Shown: positions 19,131 to 31,274, numbered from the stretch's first letter. The stretch is DNA of 64,000 nucleotides from Ornithinibacillus massiliensis (GCF_018310345.1 NZ_JAGXBY010000002.1:62001-126000), one strand, 5' to 3'. The notes: generated by a model from the sequence alone, not told the origin. Numbers and translations are program-made.

Positions 19131-20135
19131 ATGGATGAGAGAATGGTTACAGGTGAATTACATGAGGAAGAATCCTATGTTGAACTTAGTCTTCGCCCCA
19201 CAACACTAAATCAGTACATCGGTCAGGACAAGGTAAAGGAAAACTTAACAATCTTTATCCAAGCGGCTAAGATGCGTAATGAGCCATTGGATCATGTGTT
19301 GTTATATGGACCACCAGGGCTCGGTAAAACGACATTAGCTGCTATTATTGCGAATGAGATGGGTGTTAACTTTCGTTCAACATCAGGACCTGCAATTGAT
19401 CGTGCAGGCGACCTGGCAGCAATTCTCACTTCCTTAGAGGTTGGTGATGTCTTATTTATTGATGAGGTTCATCGATTGCCACGAGCAGTGGAAGAAGTAT
19501 TATATTCCGCTATGGAAGATTTCTTTATTGATATTGTTATCGGGACAGGACCAAGTGCCCGGTCGGTAAGAATTGATTTACCACCTTTCACACTAGTTGG
19601 TGCAACTACGAGGGCAGGTTTACTTTCGGCCCCTTTACGTGATCGTTTTGGCGTTCTTTCAAGGTTGGAATACTATGAAACAAAGGATTTACGAGCGATT
19701 GTAGAACGGACAGCAGAAATCTTTGATACGAAGATAGTAAAAGAGGCTGCGATAGAAATTGCCCGACGTTCCAGAGGGACACCTCGTATTGCCAATCGAC
19801 TTTTACGTAGGATTCGGGATATATCCCAAGTAAAAGGTGAAGCGGAAATAAGTGTAGAAACAACTGATGTAGCCCTCGGAATGCTACAAGTGGATGATCA
19901 AGGATTAGACCATATTGATCATAAACTTTTAAAAGGCATTATCGAAGGGTTTCAAGGAGGGCCAGTTGGGTTAGACACGATTGCAGCAACCATTGGTGAA
20001 GAGTCACAAACCATTGAGGATGTGTATGAACCCTATTTATTACAGATTGGTTTTATTCAGCGAACTCCGAGAGGGAGAGTTGTCACACCAAAGGCATATC
20101 AACATTTTGGTATGAAAGTGAATGATGAAACGTGA
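19131..20135 (+). CDS. ruvB: Holliday junction helicase motor RuvB
   Basis: AAA+ motor for branch migration. Walker [11 protein letters not shown] (about 62-71), Walker [11 protein letters not shown], sensor 1 VGATTRAG, arginine-finger region [11 protein letters not shown], and a C-terminal winged helix ([16 protein letters not shown]). 334 residues, normal. It overlaps the DUF2905 gene by 4 bases. Confidence 0.98.
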   Translation: MDERMVTGELHEEESYVELSLRPTTLNQYIGQDKVKENLTIFIQAAKMRNEPLDHVLLYGPPGLGKTTLAAIIANEMGVNFRSTSGPAIDRAGDLAAILTSLEVGDVLFIDEVHRLPRAVEEVLYSAMEDFFIDIVIGTGPSARSVRIDLPPFTLVGATTRAGLLSAPLRDRFGVLSRLEYYETKDLRAIVERTAEIFDTKIVKEAAIEIARRSRGTPRIANRLLRRIRDISQVKGEAEISVETTDVALGMLQVDDQGLDHIDHKLLKGIIEGFQGGPVGLDTIAATIGEESQTIEDVYEPYLLQIGFIQRTPRGRVVTPKAYQHFGMKVNDET

Positions 20136-20329
20136 ATATCGGTAAGATATTTATTATAATTGGAATTATATTGGTTGTTATAGGGCTAATATGGACATTT
20201 ATTGGTAGGTTACCTGGTGATATTTCGTTTAAAAAAGGAAATGTTACCTTTTACTTTCCAATCATGACATCTATTATAGTAAGCATTATCTTATCATTAC
20301 TATTTTTTATTTTAGGACGATTTCGTTAA
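20132..20329 (+). CDS. DUF2905 small membrane protein
   Basis: Protein of 65 residues with two membrane helices ([20 protein letters not shown] and a second after [12 protein letters not shown]) separated by the DUF2905 motif [19 protein letters not shown]. Start GTG overlaps the ruvB stop codon (GTGA). The family commonly lies between ruvB and queA in Bacillota, but no function is established. Confidence 0.85.
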   Translation: MNIGKIFIIIGIILVVIGLIWTFIGRLPGDISFKKGNVTFYFPIMTSIIVSIILSLLFFILGRFR

Positions 20330-20350
20330 TCTGTTTAAAGGAGAAACACC

Positions 20351-21379
20351 ATGAATATAGAAGATTTTGATTTTGATTTACCAGAAGAATTAATCGCACA
20401 GACACCATTGCGCGAGCGAAGTGCATCTAGATTAATGGTTTTAAATAAAGATACGAAGGAAATAGCACATAAACAGTTCTCAGATATTAAGCAATATTTA
20501 AAAGCAGGGGATTGCTTAGTATTAAATGATACGCGTGTCTTACCTGCAAGATTATATGGTGTAAAAGAGGATACGGGAGGAAAAGTAGAGATTCTGCTGC
20601 TCAAACAACTAGAAGGGGATTCTTGGGAAGTTCTAGCTAAGCCTGCTAAACGCATTAAAGAAGGTAGTGCCCTGACCTTTGGTGAGGGCAAGTTACGGGC
20701 AACATGTACAGGTTCTTTAGAACATGGTGGCCGTATATTACAATTTGACTATGAGGGGATCTTTTATGAGGTGTTGGAGGAGCTAGGGGAAATGCCTTTA
20801 CCACCGTATATAAAAGAGCAATTACCAGAAAAAGAACGTTACCAAACCGTATATGCTAAAGAAAAAGGGTCAGCAGCGGCTCCAACAGCAGGATTACATT
20901 TTACTACTGAATTACTAGAAGAGATAAAAGAAATGGGTGTCACGATTGCTTTTATTACACTTCATGTCGGACTTGGAACATTTAGACCCGTATCTGTAGA
21001 TAATATTGATGAGCATAAAATGCATTCTGAGTTTTATGTGATGTCACGTGAGACTGCAGAAACACTGACTCGGGTACGAGAAAATGGTGGTAGAATCATT
21101 TCGGTTGGTACAACCTCAACAAGAACACTAGAGACCATTACACGTGATAATAATGGACAATTTGTTGAATCCAGTGGTTGGACGGATATATTTATATACC
21201 CGGGGTTTGAATTTAAGGCAATTGATGGATTAATAACAAATTTCCATCTGCCAAAATCAACGTTAATTATGTTAGTCAGCGCGTTTGCTGATCGAGATTT
21301 TATACTGAAAGCTTATCATGAGGCAGTTAAAGAAAAATATCGCTTCTTTAGTTTTGGCGATGCGATGTTAATTATGTAG
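20351..21379 (+). CDS. queA: S-adenosylmethionine:tRNA ribosyltransferase-isomerase QueA
   Basis: Transfers the ribosyl part of SAM to 7-aminomethyl-7-deazaguanine in tRNA, giving epoxyqueuosine. 342 residues. Family motifs: [18 protein letters not shown] at the N-terminus, [43 protein letters not shown], and [19 protein letters not shown]. It is followed 15 bases later by tgt, so successive queuosine steps are co-transcribed. Confidence 0.98.
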   Translation: MNIEDFDFDLPEELIAQTPLRERSASRLMVLNKDTKEIAHKQFSDIKQYLKAGDCLVLNDTRVLPARLYGVKEDTGGKVEILLLKQLEGDSWEVLAKPAKRIKEGSALTFGEGKLRATCTGSLEHGGRILQFDYEGIFYEVLEELGEMPLPPYIKEQLPEKERYQTVYAKEKGSAAAPTAGLHFTTELLEEIKEMGVTIAFITLHVGLGTFRPVSVDNIDEHKMHSEFYVMSRETAETLTRVRENGGRIISVGTTSTRTLETITRDNNGQFVESSGWTDIFIYPGFEFKAIDGLITNFHLPKSTLIMLVSAFADRDFILKAYHEAVKEKYRFFSFGDAMLIM

Positions 21380-22537
<1,158 letters not shown>

Positions 22538-22596
22538 TGAGCGTTTAGAAAATCATGATTTTTTAAACGAATGTATTGGAAAGGAGGGACAAGTAT

Positions 22597-22857
22597 ATGG
22601 AGAGTTTAATTACGTTATTACCCTTAATAGCTATGTTTGTAATTTTCTATTTCTTGCTGATTCGTCCGCAACAAAAGCGTCAGAAACAAGTAAGGCTAAT
22701 GCAGTCTGAACTTAAAAAAGGTGATTCTGTTGTGACGATAGGTGGTTTTCATGGCGTGATTCATGCTTTAGATGAAGACACGGTAGTATTACAAGCGGGA
22801 GACGGTTCTAAACTTACATATGATCGTTCTGCGATTCGTGAAGTTAAAACTGTATAA
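22597..22857 (+). CDS. yajC: Preprotein translocase accessory subunit YajC
   Basis: Small single-span membrane protein associated with SecDF. 86 residues: membrane helix ITLLPLIAMFVIFYFLLIRP (about 4-23), then PQQKRQKQV and the conserved KKGDSVVTIGGFHGVI. An upstream in-frame ATG at 22576 lies before the ribosome binding site aaggaggg; ATG 22597 is the proper start. Confidence 0.95.
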   Translation: MESLITLLPLIAMFVIFYFLLIRPQQKRQKQVRLMQSELKKGDSVVTIGGFHGVIHALDEDTVVLQAGDGSKLTYDRSAIREVKTV

Positions 22858-22863
22858 TCAAAA

Positions 22864-22902
22864 AGTAAAAGAGACTGACCTGGGTTAGTCTCTTTTATTT
22901 TA
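22864..22902. terminator. Terminator after yajC
   Basis: A 12-bp stem aaaagagactga/ttagtctctttt around CCTGGG, with T-rich flank on the plus side and A-rich flank before it, so it can work for yajC and for the convergent yrzE-like gene. Confidence 0.85.
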
Positions 22903-22939
22903 GAATCTAGTAGCATGTGTTTAATTAAGCAATGGTCTT

Positions 22940-23317
22940 CTACTCCTGATTGGAAGTAATATTGACACCGACAGCCCCACCGAATAGCGCTGCTAAAATA
23001 TAAAAGAAATGATGGATGGTTTGTTGTAAGTTGAAGCCAACTTGATATCCGAGGTATTGAACTAGGAAAGTGAACACCGTAAATCCTAATCCGGTAATCG
23101 CTCCGATTATCCACCCTTTCTGTTTTCCTTTCGCCCCGGCAACAGCCCCACCAATAAATAAGGAGATTAATCCGATAACAAGTGTTACCCAATCTGTTGC
23201 AGGTTCATTAAAAGTAGAGAATCTTAATAATAGAGCCAATGCCATACTAGAAACAAGAATTAATCCAAGTACAACAATCCATCCGTAAAGTAACGCTGTA
23301 AATTGTTGATTTCGCAT
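22940..23317 (-). CDS. TIGR04086-family membrane protein (YrzE-like)
   Basis: Small integral membrane protein of 125 residues with four hydrophobic helices (LYGWIVVLGLILVSSMAL, WVTLVIGLISLFIGGAVAG, GWIIGAITGLGFTVF, FFYILAALFGGAVGVNI). This composition and the place between yajC and spoVB match B. subtilis YrzE. A GTG at 23332 would extend it, but that region (gaggggga) is the ribosome binding site; ATG 23317 is preferred. Function unknown. Confidence 0.8.
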   Translation of the reverse strand: MRNQQFTALLYGWIVVLGLILVSSMALALLLRFSTFNEPATDWVTLVIGLISLFIGGAVAGAKGKQKGWIIGAITGLGFTVFTFLVQYLGYQVGFNLQQTIHHFFYILAALFGGAVGVNITSNQE

Positions 23318-23439
23318 GAGAATCCCCCTCACAAAAGTCCTTTTATAGTATTCATATTCTTGTCCGTTGAAAAGTAGACGAGTTTTTTATAGATTTATTT
23401 ACTATCAACGAAATGCACTAGTGCACTCCCTTGTCAAAA

Positions 23440-24996
23440 TTATGACTTAATCCATTTTTGTAAAAATGGAATTTGTTCTAGTTCTTCCTTCGTGATAAAT
23501 CGCAAAATAAATAGTAAGATGACATAGATAGCTGATAAGGCAATCAATGATAGTCCAAATAGAAATAGGTTTGGATCGTAATTTATATAAAAGTCATAAA
23601 GTAACTTACCAGTAAACCAAGTTGCGAGAATTAAGACAATCATTTTTGCGATGTCTTTGATTGGAATGTAGAAATTAATAGCCTGACGTAAGGAGGCTAA
23701 ATGTAATAACGTTATGAGAATGACACCGACTGACATGGCGATTGCAACTCCCATGATGCCAAAGCTTTCATTTGAGGCTAGAATAAATAGAACAATGAAT
23801 TTTACTACAGCACCTATTAAGCTATTCCACATTGCTGCCTTGGCTAAGTCTAATGCCTGAAGCGCAGCTTGTAATGGTGACTGGATATAAAGTAAAATAT
23901 AGAATGGTGCCATAAATATAAGAATATTGCTTGCATTAGCTGTACCATACATAAAAGATAGGATTGGAACGGCAAAAATCGTTAATACGACCGTAGCAAT
24001 TGCTCCCGAAGCAAATGATATCCGAATGGATTGATGGATGCGATAGTGTATAAGGCTAGTATTTTGCCTTGCATCTGCTTCTGAGATATTGGGAACGAGT
24101 GCTATAGATAATGACTGGGTAATAAAGGTTGGTAAAAACAGAAGCGGTAAAACAAACCCAGTTAATTCTCCGTACTGCTTTGTAGCTAATGCACCTGATA
24201 TACCTGCGAGAGCTAGACTGTTCGTTACAATAATGGGTTCAAGAAAATAAGAGAATGAACTAATCATTTTGCTACCAGTACTCGGTAGAGCAATAGAGAA
24301 TAACTCTTTCACGGTTTGCTTGCTTGCTTTTACATAGGCAAAAAAACGATGCCGTATACGAATTGTTTTTTTGCGTTTAAACTGATATATCATATAGAGT
24401 AGGGAAGCAAATTCGCCTAAAATAACACTAATCATGGCTCCTGCAGCGGCGTACTCTATTCCATAAGGCAGTAGTAAATGTACAAATAAGGCAACACAGC
24501 TAATACGTACGATTTGTTCAATAACCTGTGAATAGCTCTGTGGTTTCATGTTTTGTTTCCCTTGAAAATAACCGCGTAAAACGGATGAAACCGCCACAAT
24601 AGGAATGATCGGGCCAACTGCGATTAACGGATAAAGTGTACGTTCATCTGTTAATAATGTAGTGGCGATAAAAGGTGCTGCAAAGATCATTACTGTTGTA
24701 AAGATAATACTAGAAATGGAGGTAATAATAATCGAAACTACTAATATTCGTTTTATTTTCGCATGATCTTGCTGTGCATCTGCTTCTGCTACACGTTTTG
24801 ATATAGCAACAGGCAGTCCAAGTTGTGTAAGCGTCATGACTAAGAATAGAGTAGGAAGGGCCATCATATATAGCCCTACACCTTCTTCTCCCATAAGTCT
24901 GGCAACTACAAGACGATTAATAAAGCCTAGAAAACGAGTAATCATGCCTGCTGCTATTAAGATGAGTGTCCCTTGGAGAAAAGTTTGTTTAGACAC
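23440..24996 (-). CDS. spoVB: Stage V sporulation protein B (MOP-superfamily flippase)
   Basis: Polytopic membrane protein of the MATE/MurJ-like superfamily, needed for spore cortex synthesis and thought to flip lipid-linked precursors. From the GTG chosen, MSKQTFLQGTLILIAAGMIT, it is 518 residues, the length of B. subtilis SpoVB. GLPVAISKRVAEADAQ, TDERTLYPLIAVGPIIP and VSSVLRGYFQGKQNMKPQSY are highly conserved. A longer frame to 25083 adds an MKFYYLRRQ-type leader that lacks a good ribosome binding site. Divergent from comN. The following gene on the same strand is the YrzE-like gene. Confidence 0.94.
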   Translation of the reverse strand: MSKQTFLQGTLILIAAGMITRFLGFINRLVVARLMGEEGVGLYMMALPTLFLVMTLTQLGLPVAISKRVAEADAQQDHAKIKRILVVSIIITSISSIIFTTVMIFAAPFIATTLLTDERTLYPLIAVGPIIPIVAVSSVLRGYFQGKQNMKPQSYSQVIEQIVRISCVALFVHLLLPYGIEYAAAGAMISVILGEFASLLYMIYQFKRKKTIRIRHRFFAYVKASKQTVKELFSIALPSTGSKMISSFSYFLEPIIVTNSLALAGISGALATKQYGELTGFVLPLLFLPTFITQSLSIALVPNISEADARQNTSLIHYRIHQSIRISFASGAIATVVLTIFAVPILSFMYGTANASNILIFMAPFYILLYIQSPLQAALQALDLAKAAMWNSLIGAVVKFIVLFILASNESFGIMGVAIAMSVGVILITLLHLASLRQAINFYIPIKDIAKMIVLILATWFTGKLLYDFYINYDPNLFLFGLSLIALSAIYVILLFILRFITKEELEQIPFLQKWIKS

Positions 24997-25116
24997 ATCG
25001 ACGACCTGCCTTCTCAAATAATAAAATTTCATATACAATGATATATATGCGATTGGTGTAGCCAAGCATGACAACTTGTACAATCTTATTACAATCTTTC
25101 TAGGAAGGTGAAGGTC

Positions 25117-25404
25117 TTGGAGATAAGGAAGACTGTTGAAGCATGGAAGCAGGAGTTAAGACCAGCTTTGGAAAGTAAGACGCAAGAATTTCAAATGATG
25201 GGGTATTCTCGAGCAACAGAAGAAGATATTTGGAAATGCCTGATGAAGAAAGTGTGGAAAGGCAATCCAGAGAAAAGACTTTATGAAGTTGTCCAAGATA
25301 TACTACACCTTAGCTCGAGTACATATATGAGCTATTTGACCATAGATGCGTACCAAGATGATGATTTGATGGTTTCGATCGCTGCCTTAACTGGCAATAG
25401 CTAA
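25117..25404 (+). CDS. comN: Post-transcriptional regulator ComN
   Basis: Small cytoplasmic protein of about 95 residues. In B. subtilis ComN (YrzD) raises comE operon mRNA and localises through DivIVA. Recognisable segments are TVEAWKQELRPALESKTQEF, GYSRATEEDIWKCLMKKVWK and LSSSTYMSYLTIDAYQDDD. The longest frame starts at GTG 25108, but aggaaggtgaagg fits better with TTG 25117. Location between spoVB and secDF matches B. subtilis yrzD. Confidence 0.85.
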   Translation: MEIRKTVEAWKQELRPALESKTQEFQMMGYSRATEEDIWKCLMKKVWKGNPEKRLYEVVQDILHLSSSTYMSYLTIDAYQDDDLMVSIAALTGNS

Positions 25405-25457
25405 ACCCCTAAGCGTTACATATGTGTTTGATACATAAAAGGGAGGAACTTTTTATT

Positions 25458-27716
25458 ATGAAAAATAAAGGACGGATTGCATCCTTTTTCCTAATTGTTA
25501 TTGCATTAGGACTTATTATTGGATTATTTACACCAAGTGTTACGAAAAGCATTAATCTTGGACTGGATTTGCAAGGGGGCTTTGAGGTCCTTTATACAGT
25601 AGAACCAATTGATGAAACCCAGGAAGTCGATCGGAGCTTATTGGAAGCTACAGTTCAATTATTAAATGATCGGGTAAATAAGTTAGGGATAAGTGAAGCG
25701 GTAATTGATATCGAAGGAGAAGACCGTATTCGCGTTCAATTAGCTGGTGTTGAAAATCAAACACAAGCCCGTGAAATGTTAGCAACCTCAGCTAGACTGA
25801 CCTTTCGCGATGTCCATGATACGGTATTGCTAGATGGATCTGATGTGAAGGAGGGAAGTGCTAAGCAAGATTTCCACCCAGATACGAATCAGCCTATTGT
25901 TACCCTGCAAGTAAAGGATGCAAGTAAATTTGCCCAGGTAACGCGAGAGTTATCGCAAGAAAGCCCAGGTGAAAATTTACTAGTTATATGGATGGATTAT
26001 GAAGAGGGGGATTCTTTTGAAGATGAAGCATTAAAAGAAGAACCAAAATTTGTCTCAGCACCATCCGTAAATGAACCAATTCCTGGCGGTAATGTTATGA
26101 TCACCGGAAACTTTACTGTTGAAGAGGCACAATATTTGGCGAGCATTATTAATTCTGGTTCTCTGCCAGTTAATTTAGTGGAGATATTCTCTACTTCTGT
26201 AGGAGCACAGTTTGGTCAGCAAGCTTTAGATCAAACCATACTTGCTGCAATAGTTGGAATCAGTATTATATTTGTGTTTATGATAGCAGTATATCGCTTT
26301 CCAGGTTTTATTTCTGTTATATCATTAAGTGCTTATATATTCTTAGTACTTGCTATATTTGAAAGTCTACGAGGTGTACTAACATTACCTGGTATAGCAG
26401 CATTGATATTAGGGGTAGGTATGGCAGTAGATGCCAATGTTATTACCTTTGAACGTATTAAGGAAGAATTACGAGAAGGTAAATCGTTACAGGCAGCCTT
26501 CAAAAAAGGGACAAGTAACTCCTTACGGGCAATTCTAGATGCTAATATTACAACACTACTAGCGGCGGCAGTACTATTTATTTTTGGTACTAGTTCTGTA
26601 AAAGGGTTTGCGACGATGTTGATTATTAGTATCGTAGTAAGCTTTTTAACGGCAGTGTATGGAACTAAATTACTCCTCCAATTATGGATTAAAGTTAAAT
26701 TCTTCAAAAATAACCCAGGTTGGTTTGGCGTAAAGAAATCAGATATAAAAGATATCCGTGATAATAGTGAAGTTCCAGCAACATTCTTAGGTAAAGAATG
26801 GAATGTAGTGGATAATCGTAAGAAGTTTTTTGTTATCACGATTATATTAACGGTTATTGGTGTAATTGCTTTTGGTATATTTAGATTAACTCCTGGAATT
26901 GACTTTACAAGTGGTTCTAGAGTGCAGATTATGGCGGATGAACCGTTAAGTGAAACAGAAATTGAGTCAGATTTAGAAGCACTAGGATTAGAGGCAAGAT
27001 CTATCATACTTTCTGGTGAAAATAATGAAATTGCAGTAATTCGCTACCAGGATGTGATACCAGAAGATAAAATTGGTGAACTGACCACTTATTTTCATGA
27101 TAAATATAATGTAGAGCCCGGTGTTAGTGTTGTTTCGCCAATAGTTGGGCAAGAATTAGTGAAAAATGCCATTTATGCCCTTGCAATTGCTGCTGTAGGA
27201 ATGATTATTTATGTTGCATTCCGCTTTGAGTTCTACTTTGCAGTTATGGCGATCCTAACATTACTCCATGATGTATTTATTATGTTAATGGTATTTAGTA
27301 TTTTCAAGATTGAATTTGATGTTACTATCGTTGCTGCAATCCTAACGATAGTCGGATATGCAATCAACTCCACCATTGTTACATTTGATCGAATTCGTGA
27401 AAATGCTGCACAATCAAATCGGGTGATAAAATCCTTTAAGGAGCTTTCCAGTATTGTTAATCGAAGTATTGTTCAAACGATGACTAGAACGATAAATACT
27501 AATATTACAACATTAATTGCTATAGTCGCATTTTTAATTTTAGGTGCAGAGCCGATTCGTGGGTTTGGTATTGCCTTACTCATTGGAATCATTGCAGGTA
27601 CCTACTCATCTTTATTCCTAGCAACACAATTATGGTTAGTATGGCGAGGAAAGAATATCAAGGATAAGCCAGTCGACTTTAGAAAGAAAAAACGTGTGGA
27701 AGGACCACAGGTTTAA
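25458..27716 (+). CDS. secDF: Fused protein-export membrane protein SecDF
   Basis: Proton-driven accessory motor of the Sec translocon. SecD and SecF are fused in one 752-residue chain with about 12 membrane helices. SecD half: NLGLDLQGGFEVLYTVEP, a large P1 domain, and GVGMAVDANVITFERIKEEL. SecF half starts near NVVDNRKKFFVI with LTPGIDFTSGSRVQI and VGYAINSTIVTFDRIREN. The start is ATG 25458 behind gggagg; the upstream frame (MCLIHKREEL) is not used. A terminator follows. Confidence 0.97.
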   Translation: MKNKGRIASFFLIVIALGLIIGLFTPSVTKSINLGLDLQGGFEVLYTVEPIDETQEVDRSLLEATVQLLNDRVNKLGISEAVIDIEGEDRIRVQLAGVENQTQAREMLATSARLTFRDVHDTVLLDGSDVKEGSAKQDFHPDTNQPIVTLQVKDASKFAQVTRELSQESPGENLLVIWMDYEEGDSFEDEALKEEPKFVSAPSVNEPIPGGNVMITGNFTVEEAQYLASIINSGSLPVNLVEIFSTSVGAQFGQQALDQTILAAIVGISIIFVFMIAVYRFPGFISVISLSAYIFLVLAIFESLRGVLTLPGIAALILGVGMAVDANVITFERIKEELREGKSLQAAFKKGTSNSLRAILDANITTLLAAAVLFIFGTSSVKGFATMLIISIVVSFLTAVYGTKLLLQLWIKVKFFKNNPGWFGVKKSDIKDIRDNSEVPATFLGKEWNVVDNRKKFFVITIILTVIGVIAFGIFRLTPGIDFTSGSRVQIMADEPLSETEIESDLEALGLEARSIILSGENNEIAVIRYQDVIPEDKIGELTTYFHDKYNVEPGVSVVSPIVGQELVKNAIYALAIAAVGMIIYVAFRFEFYFAVMAILTLLHDVFIMLMVFSIFKIEFDVTIVAAILTIVGYAINSTIVTFDRIRENAAQSNRVIKSFKELSSIVNRSIVQTMTRTINTNITTLIAIVAFLILGAEPIRGFGIALLIGIIAGTYSSLFLATQLWLVWRGKNIKDKPVDFRKKKRVEGPQV

Positions 27717-27721
27717 CGAAA

Positions 27722-27759
27722 CAATCCCTTTGCAAGTTGCAGAGGGATTGTTTTTTTCT
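27722..27759 (+). terminator. Terminator after secDF
   Basis: A 12-bp stem caatccctttgc/gcagagggattg (one G-U) around AAGTT, then seven T. A textbook intrinsic terminator. Confidence 0.92.
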
Positions 27760-27806
27760 ACTTGTATAAAATAAAGGGTAGCGAAAACAGACTAGGAGGA
27801 ATCATT

Positions 27807-28136
27807 GTGAGGGGACAAACGTATGTGATTGTAGCGATTATTTTTGTTATACTGGTTGCTATATTTGCTGTAATGAATGTTAGTCCTGTACAGGTTACCT
27901 ATTTTTTTTGGCAAGTAGAATCACCATTAATTTTAGTAATACTTTTCTCTGTTTTAATGGGGGGAATTATTACGGCTGCTGTCGGTATGGTAAGAATGTT
28001 TAAGCTTCAAAAAGAGATAAAAGTAATAAGAAGGAAGAATGCAGCATTATCTCAACTAGTAGAAGACAAGAATGTAGCTGAAACGAATGGAGGCACACAA
28101 GCTTCTAAAGCAATTGATGTCAAACGAGAAGACTAA
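27807..28136 (+). CDS. LapA-domain (DUF1049, YrvD-like) membrane protein
   Basis: Small protein of 109 residues: two membrane helices (YVIVAIIFVILVAIFAVMNV and LILVILFSVLMGGIITAAVG) flanking the LapA signature NVSPVQVTYFFWQVESPL, followed by a coiled tail. Start GTG 27807 behind aggagg; the longer frame from 27762 is not supported. In B. subtilis yrvD is in the same place between secDF and recJ. In proteobacteria the domain is linked to envelope assembly; the role here is unknown. Confidence 0.85.
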   Translation: MRGQTYVIVAIIFVILVAIFAVMNVSPVQVTYFFWQVESPLILVILFSVLMGGIITAAVGMVRMFKLQKEIKVIRRKNAALSQLVEDKNVAETNGGTQASKAIDVKRED

Positions 28137-28201
28137 ACGATAAATTCTCATTGCTACCCCTGACTCTATTTGTGTATAATAGATTAGTCAGGGGTGAATA
28201 T

Positions 28202-30538
28202 ATGCTACAAAGCAAGTCAAAATGGAAATTTGTGCGTACAGATGAATATCAAGACCAGTGGATGGATGACTCAATAGAATTATCCCCCGTGATAAAAGAG
28301 TTATTAGTACAGCGTGGTATTCAATCATATGAAGAAGCGCAAGAGTTCTTAATGCCATCTATTGATAACTTGATTAGTCCTATGAAGTTAGCTTCCATGG
28401 ATATTGCTACAGAACGAGTCCATCAAGCCATTCGCGCCAATGAAAAAATTCTTGTATTTGGTGATTATGATGCGGATGGGGTTAGCTCGACAACGATACT
28501 TATTAAAGCATTAGAAGAACTAGGTGCTAATTGCAATTTCTATATACCGAATCGTTTTACAGAAGGATATGGTCCTAATGAAGCTGCCTTCAGAGAGGCT
28601 TGTGAAAATGGATATAAACTTATTATTACAGTCGATACCGGTATTGCCTCTGTTTATGAAGCAGAAGTAGCGAAGGAACTAGGTATCGATTTAATCATTA
28701 CCGACCACCATGAACCACAAGAAGCATTACCGGATGCTTTTGCTATCATACATCCAAAATGTTCTCCACAATATTCCTTTAAGGAATTAGCTGGAGCAGG
28801 AGTAGCCTTTAAATTTGCACAAAGCTTACTAGGTTATTTCCCAGAGCATTTATTAGATTTAGTTGTCATTGGTACGGTTGCAGATTTAGTTCCTTTGGTT
28901 GGAGAAAATCGGATATTAACTTATTATGGGTTACGGAAGCTATCCGTTACAAAGCGGGAAGGTTTAATTGCCTTAAAGAAGCAATGTAAGATTGAAGGGA
29001 ATACGACAGAAGAAGACATCGGATTCTTAATTGGACCAAGGCTAAATGCGGTAGGGCGATTACAAGATGCTGATTTAGCTGTTCAGCTACTTTTAACCGA
29101 TATTCCGGAAGAAGCCGAGGAATTAGCAGAACAAGTAGGGCAACTAAATCAAGAGCGACAACAAATTGTTGCATCTATTGTAAAAGAAGTGGAGCAACTT
29201 GAAACAATTGACCCAGAAAAAGGGGTTATTGTCGTTGCAAAACAAGGCTGGAATGAAGGGGTTCTGGGTATTGTTGCATCTAGACTAGTAAGAAAGTATG
29301 ACCGACCGGCAATTGTACTGTCAATCAACGAAGAAAATGGTACTGCTAAGGGTTCAGCAAGGAGCATCCCTGCCTTTGATTTATTTCAAAGCTGTATGAA
29401 ATTTAAAGAAGTGTTCACTCACTTTGGTGGGCATGCACAAGCAGCTGGGATGACATTACCAATTGAAAATGTGAGAATACTAGAAAAAGAACTAGACCAT
29501 TTGATTCAACAGGAATTAACGAGTGAAGACTTTAAGCAAGAGGTCCTCATTAGCAAAACGCTTACGTTATCGGATATTAGTGAAACATTAATTGATGAGA
29601 TAGGTAAGCTAGCACCATTTGGAATGGCGAATCCAAAGCCTAAATTTCGGATTGAAGCAAAGCCTAATGAAGTCCGTCAATTAGGTAATATGAAAAAACA
29701 TTTGAAACTGCTATTTAAGGAAAACGGAAGCTCTTTAGAAGGAATCGCGTTTGGAATGGGAGAATTATATCATTATATTTCGCCCAAAGCCACGCTATCC
29801 GTAGTCGGAGAACTAGGTATGAATGAATGGAATGGCATTCGTAAGCCACAACTCGTCGTGGAAGATATGCGAATTGATCATTGGCAATTATTTGATCACC
29901 GAGGAAAAAAACAAGTAGACATAACGAATTTCCTTAATCAGTTTGATAGACATATGCTATTGTATAATGAGAATTTTTCTAATAACCATGATTTTCCAGA
30001 AGGAATCATGCCGTTAACATATAAAGAAGCACTGACTTATCATGAGGAGATAGATGTACTTCATCTCTTTGATCTACCGGCAGATCTAGATGAATTGAGA
30101 AAAATCGTGAATAAAGTTAAGCCTTGCGTCATTCATGCGTGTTTTTATATAGAAAATAGTGTATACTTATCTAGTTTTCCCTCAAGAGAAGATTTTAAAT
30201 GGTTATATTCGTTAATATGGAAGAGAAAAGAACTGAATATCCGTAAAGACTTACAAGCCATTATAAATGCTAAGGGCTGGACTAAGGATTCAATTATGTT
30301 TATGTTAAAGGTGTTTTCTGAGCTTGAATTTGTTAATATTAGTAATGGAATTATTGCATTAAATTCATCGCCACAAAAAAAGGATTTACAAGAAGCACAC
30401 ATCTATCAGGAACGTGTGAAGCAAACAGAAATTGAAAAAATGCTTTATTACGCAACGTATGAAGAATTAACAAGATGGTTTGAAGATTGTATGGGACTGA
30501 TGGATAAACCTAAGGAGGAAATGACCCATGGATTATAA
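28202..30538 (+). CDS. recJ: Single-stranded-DNA-specific exonuclease RecJ
   Basis: 5'-3' exonuclease of the DHH superfamily acting in recombination and mismatch repair. 778 residues. Motif [15 protein letters not shown], motif III TDHHEP, the DHHA1 motif [14 protein letters not shown], then an OB domain ([20 protein letters not shown]). The C-terminal ~200 residues form the extra domain found in Bacillota RecJ. Start ATG 28202 follows ggggtga; the longer frame from 28151 lacks a site. It overlaps apt by 11 bases. Confidence 0.96.
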   Translation: MLQSKSKWKFVRTDEYQDQWMDDSIELSPVIKELLVQRGIQSYEEAQEFLMPSIDNLISPMKLASMDIATERVHQAIRANEKILVFGDYDADGVSSTTILIKALEELGANCNFYIPNRFTEGYGPNEAAFREACENGYKLIITVDTGIASVYEAEVAKELGIDLIITDHHEPQEALPDAFAIIHPKCSPQYSFKELAGAGVAFKFAQSLLGYFPEHLLDLVVIGTVADLVPLVGENRILTYYGLRKLSVTKREGLIALKKQCKIEGNTTEEDIGFLIGPRLNAVGRLQDADLAVQLLLTDIPEEAEELAEQVGQLNQERQQIVASIVKEVEQLETIDPEKGVIVVAKQGWNEGVLGIVASRLVRKYDRPAIVLSINEENGTAKGSARSIPAFDLFQSCMKFKEVFTHFGGHAQAAGMTLPIENVRILEKELDHLIQQELTSEDFKQEVLISKTLTLSDISETLIDEIGKLAPFGMANPKPKFRIEAKPNEVRQLGNMKKHLKLLFKENGSSLEGIAFGMGELYHYISPKATLSVVGELGMNEWNGIRKPQLVVEDMRIDHWQLFDHRGKKQVDITNFLNQFDRHMLLYNENFSNNHDFPEGIMPLTYKEALTYHEEIDVLHLFDLPADLDELRKIVNKVKPCVIHACFYIENSVYLSSFPSREDFKWLYSLIWKRKELNIRKDLQAIINAKGWTKDSIMFMLKVFSELEFVNISNGIIALNSSPQKKDLQEAHIYQERVKQTEIEKMLYYATYEELTRWFEDCMGLMDKPKEEMTHGL

Positions 30539-31040
30539 AAAATATATTAAAATTGTACACGATTGGCCAAAAGAAGGTATCGAATTTAAAGATATTACGC
30601 CATTAATGGATAATGGAAAAGCATTTAAATCTGCAGTAAATGAGATTGTAGAATTTGCTAGGGATAAACAAATTGATTTAGTGGTAGGACCTGAAGCTAG
30701 AGGTTTTATTGTTGGTTGTCCTGTTTCCTATGCACTTGAAGTTGGATTTGCACCGGTTAGAAAAGAAGGTAAGCTTCCACGTGAGGTTATTAAAGTAGAC
30801 TATGGTTTAGAATATGGACAAAATGTCTTAACCATTCATAAGGATGCTATTAAACCAGGTCAACGTGTTCTAATTACCGATGATTTATTAGCAACAGGTG
30901 GTACTATTGAAGCAACAATTAAATTAGTGGAAGAATTAGGTGGAATTGTTGTTGGCTGTGCCTTCCTAATCGAATTATCGTATTTAAATGGTTTGGATAA
31001 ACTTAAAGGATATGATGTCCTATCCTTAATGAAATATTAA
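30528..31040 (+). CDS. apt: Adenine phosphoribosyltransferase
   Basis: Salvages adenine with PRPP to AMP. 170 residues. DFKDITPL-type region ([12 protein letters not shown]), [19 protein letters not shown], and the PRPP-binding motif [13 protein letters not shown] (about 117-129). It starts inside the recJ 3' end with its ribosome binding site aaggagg in the recJ coding sequence, so the two are coupled. recJ-apt-relA is the standard Bacillus order. Confidence 0.98.
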   Translation: MDYKKYIKIVHDWPKEGIEFKDITPLMDNGKAFKSAVNEIVEFARDKQIDLVVGPEARGFIVGCPVSYALEVGFAPVRKEGKLPREVIKVDYGLEYGQNVLTIHKDAIKPGQRVLITDDLLATGGTIEATIKLVEELGGIVVGCAFLIELSYLNGLDKLKGYDVLSLMKY

Positions 31041-31085
31041 TTTTTGTAGGTCTGGTGGAGAAATCCTTCATCAGACCTCTTGTAA
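31041..31085 (+). terminator. Weak hairpin after apt
   Basis: aggtctg (31048 onward) can pair with cagacct around a long loop, followed by CTTGTAATTC. There is no T-run, so terminator function is doubtful; it could be a partial or attenuating signal between apt and relA. Confidence 0.3.
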
Positions 31086-31188
31086 TTCGGAAAAGGATTA
31101 GCTCGTAACGACAGCTTGCTTAATACAAGTTCTAAAATGTTCTACTAATGATAAGTGATATTGAGAACATGACTAGGTGAGTTACCAG

Positions 31189-31228
31189 AAAATGTAAAGG
31201 TATTTTTTCTTTACATTTTAATAAATTT
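31189..31228 (+). terminator. AT-rich hairpin in the relA leader
   Basis: Perfect 11-bp stem aaaatgtaaag/ctttacatttt (31189-31199 with 31209-31219), then AATAAATTTTTTT. The seven T suggest an intrinsic terminator or attenuator about 50 bases before relA. A small second hairpin, gatact/agtatc, follows at about 31233-31252. Confidence 0.5.
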
Positions 31229-31274
31229 TTTTGATACTAGAAAGAAAGTATCTTCTACAATTAAAGGTGATAAT

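Noticed and set aside
26333..27007. 224-codon minus-strand frame inside secDF
   Set aside because: Antisense to a highly conserved coding region, low-complexity translation, no ribosome binding site.
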